Shown here one piece after another: positions 24,386 to 31,768 of a stretch of 34,707 nucleotides of DNA (position 1 is the first letter of the stretch; each line of letters opens with the position of its first letter). A program made the position numbers and the translations under genes. Source of the DNA: an uncultured Collinsella sp. (GTDB lineage Bacteria; Actinomycetota; Coriobacteriia; Coriobacteriales; Coriobacteriaceae); contig CABRIF010000013.1 of the NCBI GenBank assembly GCA_902470925.1, positions 1 through 34,707 on the forward strand, written 5' to 3'. Below the pieces are notes generated by a model, which saw nothing but the letters and a program-made list of their open reading frames with translations, did not search any database and was not told the origin of the DNA.

Positions 24386-24437
24386 CCCGCCCGCACCGAC
24401 AGCACGGCCCCCTTGCACCCTTCAGCAACCCAAAACC

Positions 24438-24471
24438 TACCGTTCACCGACAAATAGCTACCGTTCACGGA
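24438..24471. promoter_or_regulatory. Tandem 21-bp operator, copy 3
   Basis: TACCGTTCACCGA (24438-24450) and TACCGTTCACGGA (24459-24471) start exactly 21 bp apart. The pair lies 20 bp before a TATCAT hexamer at 24491-24496, in the position of a repressor or activator site for licT. It is the best-conserved of the three copies. Confidence 0.66.
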
Positions 24472-24525
24472 AAAATACCGGCACATGGGGTATCATCTTC
24501 GCGGTGTCGATACACTTGCACCTGT

Positions 24526-24625
24526 CGCAAGGTTGTTACTCTTCGGGAGGCATCACTTGTGCAAGGACATTCGGGGGTCTCGAGGCCACCGGTTCGCGCG
24601 CAGTGATGTTCCGAGGAGTTTTTTC
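24526..24625 (+). promoter_or_regulatory. RAT antiterminator and overlapping terminator in the licT leader
   Basis: The core TTGTTACTC-TTCG-GGAGGCA (24533-24552) is a LicT/BglG-type RAT. Its 5' strand ACTCTTCGG (24538-24546) can pair with CCGAGGAGT (24611-24619), which runs into TTTTTT (24619-24624). The pairing keeps one G-T where the other leader has G-C, which fits conservation of the alternative stem. The GAGGAG of the terminator strand also serves as the licT ribosome binding site, so the terminator would hide it. LicT therefore probably controls its own synthesis. Confidence 0.82.
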
Positions 24626-25462
24626 ATGCTCATCCTGAAGAAGATCAACAACAACGTCGCACTCGCCGCCAGTGATGCGGGCGAGGAGATCGTGGTCTTT
24701 GGACGAGGCGTCGACTTTCCCGCCATGCCCTATGAGCTGGAGGACGAGTCGGTCATCCAGCGCGTGTTCGCAAGCGTTGACGAAAAGCTCCTGGGCGCGC
24801 TGCAGTCCATCTCCGACGAGGTGCTGCTGGCGGCCTCGGACATCGTGGCGCTGGCCGGCGAGGCCCTCGATTGCAAGCTCTCTCCGAATCTGCTGGTGAG
24901 CTTGGCAGACCATATCCAATACGCCATCGAGCGCCAGGGCAGCGGCATCGCCATCGAGAACCCGCTGTCGCACGAGGTTGCCTTCGTCTATCCGCGCGAG
25001 CGCGAGCTCGGCGATCGGGGTCTGACCATCGTGGCGGCGCGCACCGGCGTGGAGCTGCCGGCCTGTGAGGCCACCTCGATCGCGCTTCACCTGGTGAATG
25101 CCGAGGTCGACGGCATGGGCAGCGCCGAGGACATGGACCTGGTGATGAAAAGCACCGTCGCGCTCGAGCGCATCACCCAGATCGTCGAGGAGCAGCTGGG
25201 CTCGCCGCTCGACCGCACCTCCTATGCCTACGTGCGCTTCGTGGCGCACCTGCGGTTCCTGATCCGCCGTCTCATGCGTGGCGGCTGCAAGCAAACCGAG
25301 AATTCCTCGCTGTTCCGCCAGGCCGCCCGCGATTTCCCGGACGCCTACCGGTGCGCGGCGGGCATCAACGAGTACCTCAAGAAATCCTACAAGTGGAATT
25401 GCTCGGACGAGGAGCTGCTGTATCTGATGATGCACGTGAACCGCCTGAGATCGAGCGACTGA
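24626..25462 (+). CDS. licT: LicT/BglG-family transcriptional antiterminator
   Basis: A 278-residue antiterminator. The RNA-binding CAT domain is residues 1-58 (MLILKKINNNVALA). PRD1 has His96 (SLADHIQYAI) and His155 (IALHLVNAE). PRD2 has His208 (RFVAHLRFLI) and His270 (YLMMHVNRL). All four PRD histidines that the PTS phosphorylates are in place. In this family phosphorylation by HPr activates and phosphorylation by the EII represses. The ATG at 24626 follows GAGGAG and removes 47 spurious residues of a longer frame. Its targets should be the RAT sites at 24533 and 7341. The PTS gene at 25838 has no RAT of its own, so it may be read through from licT. Confidence 0.95.
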   Translation: MLILKKINNNVALAASDAGEEIVVFGRGVDFPAMPYELEDESVIQRVFASVDEKLLGALQSISDEVLLAASDIVALAGEALDCKLSPNLLVSLADHIQYAIERQGSGIAIENPLSHEVAFVYPRERELGDRGLTIVAARTGVELPACEATSIALHLVNAEVDGMGSAEDMDLVMKSTVALERITQIVEEQLGSPLDRTSYAYVRFVAHLRFLIRRLMRGGCKQTENSSLFRQAARDFPDAYRCAAGINEYLKKSYKWNCSDEELLYLMMHVNRLRSSD

Positions 25463-25837
25463 GGCCCCGGCGATCGAGGCCGCCCGGCGACTGAGACCCC
25501 GGCGACTGAGGCCGCCCGGTCGCGCTCGGGCGGCGGCACCTCTCGGCGCTCGACCCCCGGCGGTGACGCGGCAGGCGCTCCAGCGCCTTCGGCACCTGGG
25601 TCCCGGGCGCCGAAGGCCCAAACGCCCCGATCCCGGCCGGTATCGACGCGCCCTCGCAAACGCCCCGATCCCGGCCGATGCCGGCGCGCGCTCGTGACGC
25701 CATCTGGCAACCCATCCGCCGGCCGCAGCCTGCCGGCGCCCTCATATCCCATCGGTGTTTATCCGCCCGGCCGTATGGCCAGGCGGCAGACATAGTGCGC
25801 CTCGCGCACGTAAGGCAGTCTATCGGAAAGGAAGACC
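25463..25837 (+). repeat. Intergenic repeats and hairpins between licT and the second PTS gene
   Basis: Two copies of CAAACGCCCCGATCCCGGCC lie 38 bp apart (25619 and 25657). CGGCGACTGAG recurs at about 25484 and 25500. A hairpin GCCTTCGGC/GCCGAAGGC spans 25585-25617, and another, CCGCCCGGCC/GGCCAGGCGG, spans 25763-25786. Neither has a T run. AAAGGAAG precedes the ATG at 25838. No promoter or RAT was recognised. Confidence 0.65.
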
Positions 25838-27280
25838 ATGGCAGGGAAGTACGACGACCTCGCACGCGCCATCGTGGAGAACGTGGGCGGCAAGCAGAAC
25901 GTCAACAGCGTAACGCATTGCATCACGCGCGTGCGCTTCAAGCTCAAGGACGAGAGCATCGCCAACACCGAGGCCATCGAGAAGCTCGAAGGGGTCATCA
26001 CGGTGATGAAGGCCAACGGCCAGTATCAGGTCGTGGTGGGCAACAAGGTCGAGGACGTCTTCGACGCGGTGCTCGCGGTTGGCGGCCTGGCCTCCGGCGC
26101 CCAGGCCGATGCCACCGAGGAGGCGCCCAAGTCCGCCGGCGCTCTCATCATCGACCTGATCTCGGGCATCTTCCAGCCCATGCTCGGCACCTTTGCCGCC
26201 GCGGGCATCATGAAGGGCATCCTGGCGCTTGTCACCTTCCTGGACCAGCAGTTCGGCGGCGGCGCCTTCGCCACCTCCGGCGCCTACACCCTGCTCTACA
26301 CGATCGCCGACGGCATGTTCTACTTCCTGCCCGCGGTGCTCGCCCTCACCGCGGCGCGCAAGTTCAAGATGAGCGAGTTCACCGCGCTCGCCATCGCGTT
26401 CGCGCTGCTGTATCCCACCATGGTGGCCCTCACGGGCGGCGAGGTCATCGGCAGCGTCGACCTCGGGTTCGCGGGTACCTTCTCCTGGTACGCCGACTTC
26501 TTCGGCCTGCCCATCATCATGCCCGCCTCCGGCTACACGAGCTCGGTCATCCCGATCGTCCTCATGATCTGGTTCGGCTCGATGGTCGAGCACTGGTGCA
26601 AGCGCTGGATGCCCGCCTCGGTCAAGATGTTCTTCATCCCGCTTGTGACCATGAGCATCACCATCGTGCTGGGCTACCTGGTTATCGGCCCGGTTGCCAC
26701 GCTGATCACCAACATCTTGGGCGAGCTGTTCATGCTCGTGTTCAACCTCCCGTTCGTGGGCGGCGTGCTCGGCAGCGTCGTGGTGGCCGCGTTCTGGATG
26801 CCGCTGGTCATCTTCGGCTTCCACTGGAGCCTCGTGCCGATCTGCCTGGTGAACCTCAGCACACTCGGCCATGACTTCATCCTCGCCTCGGTCATCGTGC
26901 ACTCCTTCTCGCTCGGCGCGGTGCTGTTCGCCATGTACCTCAAAAACAAGGACCAGGCCTTCCGCGGCATCGCGCTGCCGGCCATGATCTCGGCGTTCTT
27001 CTTCGGTGTCACCGAGCCGGCCATCTACGGCGTGGCGCTGCCCGACAAGAAGGCCTTCGTGAATGCCTGCATCGGCTCGGCCGTGGGCGGCCTGATCATC
27101 GGCCTCACCGGCGCGCTCGTCTACATGCAGGGCGGCCTGGGCGTGTTCAACTGGCTGTCGTTCATCGACTCCGCCACCGTCGGCATGACTCATATGGTGT
27201 GGGCCATCGTGGCCTCGCTCGCCGGCGCCGTCGTGGGCTTCGTGCTCGAGTTCGCCACCTACAAGCCCGCGCAGAACTAA
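25838..27280 (+). CDS. PTS beta-glucoside-specific transporter, EIIBC
   Basis: A 480-residue EIIBC, paralogous to the one at 7570. The EIIB domain has Cys28 in THCITRVRF; the EIIC domain (about 105-475) has GYTSSVIPIV and GVTEPAIYGVALP. No EIIA domain is fused. The ATG at 25838 follows AAAGGAAG. It is followed by its own 6-phospho-beta-glucosidase and then EIIA, so this is a complete import-and-cleave operon. Identity to the first paralogue is high in the EIIB and in the C-terminal third, and low in the middle. Confidence 0.95.
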   Translation: MAGKYDDLARAIVENVGGKQNVNSVTHCITRVRFKLKDESIANTEAIEKLEGVITVMKANGQYQVVVGNKVEDVFDAVLAVGGLASGAQADATEEAPKSAGALIIDLISGIFQPMLGTFAAAGIMKGILALVTFLDQQFGGGAFATSGAYTLLYTIADGMFYFLPAVLALTAARKFKMSEFTALAIAFALLYPTMVALTGGEVIGSVDLGFAGTFSWYADFFGLPIIMPASGYTSSVIPIVLMIWFGSMVEHWCKRWMPASVKMFFIPLVTMSITIVLGYLVIGPVATLITNILGELFMLVFNLPFVGGVLGSVVVAAFWMPLVIFGFHWSLVPICLVNLSTLGHDFILASVIVHSFSLGAVLFAMYLKNKDQAFRGIALPAMISAFFFGVTEPAIYGVALPDKKAFVNACIGSAVGGLIIGLTGALVYMQGGLGVFNWLSFIDSATVGMTHMVWAIVASLAGAVVGFVLEFATYKPAQN

Positions 27281-27303
27281 CGGCAGCTGCGCGTTGACGG
27301 CAT

Positions 27304-27338
27304 GCGGCGCGCCGCGGCCTTTGCGCCGGGCGCGCCGC
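27304..27338 (+). other. Strong hairpin between the PTS and GH1 genes
   Basis: GCGGCGCGCC pairs perfectly with GGCGCGCCGC, and the enclosed segment can pair further. There is no T run. In the middle of an operon it could set the relative yield of the two messages. Confidence 0.5.
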
Positions 27339-27361
27339 GGACGCGTTTGAAAGGAGTTTTC

Positions 27362-28816
27362 ATGGCACAGTTTCCCGAGGGCTTCCTGTGGGGAGGCGCC
27401 ACCGCCGCCAACCAGTGCGAGGGCGGCTACAACGAGGACGGCAAGGGGCTGGGCGTGCCGGACATCATGACCGGCGGCACGGTGAGCGAGCCGCGCCACA
27501 TCACCGACGGCATCCTGCCCGGCCGGCACTATCCCAGCCATGAGGCGGTGGACATGTACCACCGCTATCTCGACGACATCAAGCTGTTCGGCGAGATGGG
27601 CTTCAAGTGCTACCGGATGTCCATCAACTGGAGCCGTATCTTCCCGCAGGGCGATGAGGCCGAGCCGAACCAGGCGGGCCTGGACTTCTACCGCCGCGTG
27701 TTCGAGGCGTGCCGTGCCGAGGGCATCGAGCCCATGGTCACGCTGTCGCACTACGAGCTGCCCTACGGCCTGTCCAAGACCTACGGCGGCTGGAAGAACC
27801 CGCAGCTCATCGAGTTCTACCTCACCTACGCCCGCACCGTCATGACCGCGTACAAGGGCCTGGTGCGCTACTGGCTCACGTTCAACGAGATCAACTGCCT
27901 GCTCATGGGCGGCTTCGGCGCCGTGATGGGCGGCGGCATGGTGCCTGCGGGGCGTCAGGACACGCCTATGGTGTTCGGCGCCTGCGACTGGGATGACCCC
28001 CAGGCCCGCTTCACCGCCCTGCACAACCAGTTTTTGGCGAGCGCCCGCTGCGTGGTCATGGCGCACGAGATCGACGCCGAGAACAAGGTGGGCTGCATGA
28101 TCGCCGGCAACGCCTGCTACCCGCGCACCTGCAACCCCGATGACGTGCTCGCCGCCCAGCGTCAGCAGCGCGAGAAGAACTTCTACTGCGGCGATGTGCA
28201 GGTTCGCGGCGCCTATCCGGCGTGGGCCCCGGCGCTGTGGGCGCGCGAGGGCGTGCGCGTGGAGGTGACGCCGGCGGACGCCGCCACGCTCAAGGCCGGC
28301 ACCGTGGACTTCTATTCGTTCAGCTACTACATGAGCTCCACCGCCTCCACCGATCCGGAGCTGCTGGAGGGCGGCAACATCTTCGGCGGCGCGGGCAACC
28401 CCTACCTGGAAAAGAGCGCCTGGGGCTGGGCGATCGACCCTAAGGGCCTGAGGTACTACCTGGAGGAGGTCTACGACCGTTACCAGATCCCGCTCATGAT
28501 CGTGGAAAACGGCCTGGGCGCGGCCGACGAGGTCGCCCCCGACGGCGCGATCCACGACCCGTACCGCATCGACTACCTGCGTTCGCACATCGAGCAGATG
28601 TCCGAGGCGATCGAGGCAGGCGTGGACCTCATGGGCTACACCATGTGGGGCTGCATCGATCTGGTGAGCGCCTCGACCGGCGAGATGAAGAAGCGCTACG
28701 GCTTCATCTACGTGGACAAGGACAACGACGGCGCGGGCACGCTCGCGCGCAGCCGCAAGGACAGCTTCTACTGGTACAAAAACGTCATCGCCACCAACGG
28801 CGCCGACCTGTCCTGA
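27362..28816 (+). CDS. 6-phospho-beta-glucosidase, glycoside hydrolase family 1
   Basis: A 484-residue GH1 enzyme, paralogous to the one at 11680. The acid/base is Glu176 in TFNEIN and the nucleophile is Glu382 in IVENGLG. The phosphate-binding S...K.Y segment LVSASTGEMKKRYGF marks the 6-phospho branch. GAAAGGAG upstream supports the ATG at 27362 and removes a 20-residue spurious extension. It follows the second PTS gene by 81 bp and should cleave its phosphorylated product to glucose 6-phosphate and an aglycone or sugar. Confidence 0.96.
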   Translation: MAQFPEGFLWGGATAANQCEGGYNEDGKGLGVPDIMTGGTVSEPRHITDGILPGRHYPSHEAVDMYHRYLDDIKLFGEMGFKCYRMSINWSRIFPQGDEAEPNQAGLDFYRRVFEACRAEGIEPMVTLSHYELPYGLSKTYGGWKNPQLIEFYLTYARTVMTAYKGLVRYWLTFNEINCLLMGGFGAVMGGGMVPAGRQDTPMVFGACDWDDPQARFTALHNQFLASARCVVMAHEIDAENKVGCMIAGNACYPRTCNPDDVLAAQRQQREKNFYCGDVQVRGAYPAWAPALWAREGVRVEVTPADAATLKAGTVDFYSFSYYMSSTASTDPELLEGGNIFGGAGNPYLEKSAWGWAIDPKGLRYYLEEVYDRYQIPLMIVENGLGAADEVAPDGAIHDPYRIDYLRSHIEQMSEAIEAGVDLMGYTMWGCIDLVSASTGEMKKRYGFIYVDKDNDGAGTLARSRKDSFYWYKNVIATNGADLS

Positions 28817-28883
28817 TAGACGCCGCCCCATCCGCCGCGGGACCGGGCCCGGCGCGCCGTGCGGCACCCGGGCGGTTATCGCG

Positions 28884-28940
28884 TATACTGGTATGTATAT
28901 GCCGACACGTGTTGCGTGGCGGTGTGAGTACACAAGGAGG
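28884..28940 (+). promoter_or_regulatory. Candidate promoter and RBS for the EIIA gene
   Basis: TATACT at 28884-28889 is a plausible -10 element, followed by AAGGAGG at 28934-28940. No convincing -35 hexamer is seen. An own promoter would let EIIA and the HPr-like protein be made without licT control, which fits a shared EIIA. Confidence 0.4.
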
Positions 28941-28946
28941 AACATC

Positions 28947-29483
28947 ATGGGTCTGTTCGATATGTTCAAGAAGAAGGACGCACCGGCCGCTCCGGCCACG
29001 CCTGCGAGCGTCTCCGCCGCAGCTGCCGCCGACGTGCTGTGCGCCCCGGTTGCGGGTCGCGCCATCAAGATGACCGACGTCCCCGATCCGGTGTTCGGCG
29101 GCGAGGTCCTGGGCAAGGGCTGCGCCGTGTGGCCGTCCGAGGAGGTCGTCTACGCTCCGGTGTCCGGCACCGTCACGGTGACCATGGGGCATGCGGTGGG
29201 CATCATGTCCACCGACGGCATCGAGGTCCTCGTGCACGTGGGCGTGGACACCGTCAACCTGCAGGGCAAGGGATTCACGGGCTACGTGTCCCAGGGCGAT
29301 ACCGTCGAGGCCGGCCAGCCGGTGCTCAAGATGGATCGCGGCGTGATCGCCGAGGCCGGCTACAAGGACTGCGTGGTGCTGGCTGTGTCCAACACCGCCG
29401 AGTTCGAGGCCGTTGAGATGACGGTGGAGCCCGAGGCCGAGGTCGAGGCCGGCGCGCAGGTGCTCAAGGTCACCCGCAAGTAG
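28947..29483 (+). CDS. PTS glucose-type EIIA protein
   Basis: A 178-residue free-standing EIIA of the glucose family. The active-site histidine is His97 in VLVHVGVDTV, and the supporting His82 lies in GHAVGIMS, 15 residues earlier as in E. coli EIIA-Glc. An Ala/Pro-rich N-terminal segment (about 8-30) looks like a tether. It should take phosphate from HPr and pass it to the EIIB Cys28 of one or both EIIBC proteins in this window. The ATG follows AAGGAGG. The HPr-like gene starts 10 bp after its stop. Confidence 0.94.
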   Translation: MGLFDMFKKKDAPAAPATPASVSAAAAADVLCAPVAGRAIKMTDVPDPVFGGEVLGKGCAVWPSEEVVYAPVSGTVTVTMGHAVGIMSTDGIEVLVHVGVDTVNLQGKGFTGYVSQGDTVEAGQPVLKMDRGVIAEAGYKDCVVLAVSNTAEFEAVEMTVEPEAEVEAGAQVLKVTRK

Positions 29484-29493
29484 GCCGCCTGCG

Positions 29494-29745
29494 ATGGTTT
29501 CGATCGCCCATACCATCCGTGATGTCGAGGGCCTGCACGCCCGCCCGGTGGCCGCGATCGTGGCCGCGACGCGTCCATGGACAAGCGCGGTGCGCGTGAG
29601 CGTGGGCGAGCGGGTGTGCGACGGGCGCGACCTGATGGGCCTGATGGGGCTTGGCGCGCGCCGCGGCGATGTGCTCACCGTCGAGGTCGAGGGGCCCGAC
29701 GAAGCCCAGGCTGCCGAGGCGCTGCGCGCGGTGTTCTCGTTTTGA
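29494..29745 (+). CDS. HPr-like phosphocarrier protein with Asp46
   Basis: An 83-residue HPr-family protein. His15 lies in GLHARPV and is the site phosphorylated by enzyme I. In the regulatory region the usual KSIMGVMSLG reads RDLMGLMGLG, placing Asp at position 46, where Gram-positive HPr has the Ser phosphorylated by HPr kinase. It should still carry phosphate but could not be controlled through Ser46, and Asp might mimic the phosphorylated state. No clear ribosome binding site precedes the ATG, so it may be coupled to EIIA translation. No enzyme I gene is in the window. Confidence 0.88.
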   Translation: MVSIAHTIRDVEGLHARPVAAIVAATRPWTSAVRVSVGERVCDGRDLMGLMGLGARRGDVLTVEVEGPDEAQAAEALRAVFSF

Positions 29746-29971
29746 TGTGAGGCGCGGGCGGCCCAGGTGCTGTCCGCGCCTTCGTTGTGCGCGGGCGTGT
29801 TCGCGCAGCGTGGCGTCCGCGTCCGGCCCGCGCGGCCGCGCCCGTGCCCGCACAAGGCCCGTTTCGAACGTGTATCCCGCCGTACTCTACTGACGTGGAG
29901 TGCGGCGGGATAGCTATAATAGGCGTCCTAGCACGCTTCATATGCATGACCAACCAACGGGGAGGAGCACC
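29746..29971 (+). promoter_or_regulatory. Promoter region of gatCAB
   Basis: A consensus TATAAT lies at 29915-29920. CTGACG at 29890-29895 is a possible -35, with a 19-base gap. GGGGAGGAG at 29959-29967 is the gatC ribosome binding site. The rest is GC-rich with no other element recognised. Confidence 0.55.
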
Positions 29972-30274
29972 ATGGCGCTCACCGAGCAGGATGTGCGCGG
30001 CCTTGCCGCCTATGCGCACATCGCACTTGAGGGGGATGAGCTTGAGCAGATGACGGCGTATCTCAACGATGCGGTCGGGCTGCTCGAGCCCATACTCGCC
30101 TATGCCGACGATGACGTCGAGCCCACCTTTCATCCAATCGGGGAGCTTGCCAACGTGGTGCGCCCCGACGCCGTCGACACCGAGCGGGCGTTGCCGCGCG
30201 ATGCGGCCCTGGGCAATGCCGGCGCCGCGCGCGACGGCCAGTTCCGCGTTCCGGCGATCCTGGGCGGTGAGTAG
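29972..30274 (+). CDS. gatC: Asp/Glu-tRNA amidotransferase subunit C
   Basis: A 100-residue GatC. It wraps around GatA and GatB and stabilises the complex that turns Glu-tRNA(Gln), and often Asp-tRNA(Asn), into the correct aminoacyl-tRNA. Family features are LAAYAHIALEGDELEQM and the ending FRVPAILGGE. The ATG at 29972 follows GGGGAGGAG. The stop codon abuts the gatA start. Confidence 0.92.
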   Translation: MALTEQDVRGLAAYAHIALEGDELEQMTAYLNDAVGLLEPILAYADDDVEPTFHPIGELANVVRPDAVDTERALPRDAALGNAGAARDGQFRVPAILGGE

Positions 30275-31768
30275 ATGGCATCGATCGATTTGCTTACCGC
30301 GGCCCAGATCGCCGCGGGCGTGGCGGCCGGCACATTCAGCGCGGCGGAGGTGGCCCGTGCCGCCCTGGACGCCATCGAGGCCCGCGATGGGGATGTCCAG
30401 GCCTTCCTGCAGGTGACGCCCGAGCTTGCCTTGGAGGCGGCCGCTCGGGTGGATGCCGCCCGCGCCGCCGGCGCGCCCTTGCCGCCGCTTGCGGGCGTGC
30501 CCGTGGCCATCAAGGACAACATGAACCTGGTGGGCACGCGCACCACCTGCGCCTCGCGCATGCTCGAGCGCTATGAGTCCCCCTTCACGGCCACCTGCGT
30601 GCAGCGCGTGGTCGAGGCGGGCTGCCTGCCGATGGGCAAGGCCAACATGGACGAGTTCGCGTTCGGCTCCTCCACGGAGTCCAGCGCGTTCCGATGCACG
30701 AGCAACCCCTGGGACCTCGCCCGCGTGCCCGGCGGCTCGTCGGGCGGCTCGGCGGCGGCGGTGGCGGCGGGCATGAGCACGCTGGCGCTCGGCTCCGACA
30801 CGGGCGGCTCGATCCGTCAGCCCGCCTCGCTGTGCGGCGTGGTGGGGATGAAGCCCACCTACGGCGTGGTGAGCCGCTACGGCGTGGTGGCCTTCGGCTC
30901 CTCGCTCGACCAGGTGGGTCCCTTCGGCCGCACGGTCGAGGACGTGGCGCTGTGCATGAACGCGCTCACCGCCTGCGGTCGCGACCCGCTCGACGCCACC
31001 TCCCAGGAGTTCGCGCGCGACTTCACCGCCGCGCTCTCGGCCCCGCTTGCCGGTACGCGCGTGGGCGTGGTGCCGGCCCTCATGGAGGCAGCCGGCCTGG
31101 CGCCTGAGGTCCGCGCCTGCGTCGAGGCGGCCGCCGCCGCCCTGGCCGAGCAGGGGGCCGAGCTCGTCGAGGTCGAGCTGCCGCACCTCGACGCCGCCAT
31201 CGCCGCCTACTACGTGATCGGGCCCGCCGAGGCGTTTTCGAACCTCGCGCGCTTCGACGGCGTGCGCTACGGCTACCAGGAGCCCGGCTGCGCCAACCTG
31301 GCCGAGCAGAGCGCCCGCTCGCGCGCCCACGGCTTCGGCGCGGAGGCCAAGCGCCGCCAGATGCTCGGCGCCTACCTGCTGTCCTCGGGCGTGTACGACA
31401 AGTATTACTATGCGGCCCAGAAGGCCCGCTCGCTCATCACGGCCGACTACCGGCGCGCCTTCGAGCGGGTCGACACGATTCTCATGCCGGCGAGCCCCAC
31501 GGTGGCGTTCAAGCACGGCGAGCTGTCCGACCCCGCGCAGATGTACGCCTCGGACCTCTATACCATCTCGTGCAACATCGCCGGCACCTGCGGCATCTCC
31601 GTGCCGCTGGGCCTCGGGCGCGACTCTGGCCTGCCGGTGTCCGCACAGCTGCAGTGCCCGGCGTTCGCCGATGACCGTCTGCTGTCGTTTGCCGCGGCGC
31701 TCGAGCGCGCGTTTGCGCCCGCATCCGTGGCGCCCGCTTTCGCGGGGAAGGGAGGTGAGCTCGCATGA
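30275..31768 (+). CDS. gatA: Asp/Glu-tRNA amidotransferase subunit A
   Basis: A 497-residue amidase-family subunit that releases ammonia from glutamine. The Ser-cisSer-Lys triad is present: Lys80 in VAIKDN, Ser155 in GGSSGGS and Ser179 in DTGGSIRQP. The numbering is shifted by one from S. aureus GatA. The ATG starts directly after the gatC stop, and the stop overlaps the gatB start as ATGA. Confidence 0.97.
   Translation: MASIDLLTAAQIAAGVAAGTFSAAEVARAALDAIEARDGDVQAFLQVTPELALEAAARVDAARAAGAPLPPLAGVPVAIKDNMNLVGTRTTCASRMLERYESPFTATCVQRVVEAGCLPMGKANMDEFAFGSSTESSAFRCTSNPWDLARVPGGSSGGSAAAVAAGMSTLALGSDTGGSIRQPASLCGVVGMKPTYGVVSRYGVVAFGSSLDQVGPFGRTVEDVALCMNALTACGRDPLDATSQEFARDFTAALSAPLAGTRVGVVPALMEAAGLAPEVRACVEAAAAALAEQGAELVEVELPHLDAAIAAYYVIGPAEAFSNLARFDGVRYGYQEPGCANLAEQSARSRAHGFGAEAKRRQMLGAYLLSSGVYDKYYYAAQKARSLITADYRRAFERVDTILMPASPTVAFKHGELSDPAQMYASDLYTISCNIAGTCGISVPLGLGRDSGLPVSAQLQCPAFADDRLLSFAAALERAFAPASVAPAFAGKGGELA

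Noticed and set aside
14119..24430. Prophage or conjugative element in the accessory region
   Set aside because: No integrase, transposase, relaxase or structural gene was seen, only repeats, an ATPase, a secreted protein and a transporter operon.
25820..29116. Minus-strand frame of 1098 residues across the second PTS locus
   Set aside because: It is antisense to three well-recognised genes and has His/Arg/Val-rich shadow composition.
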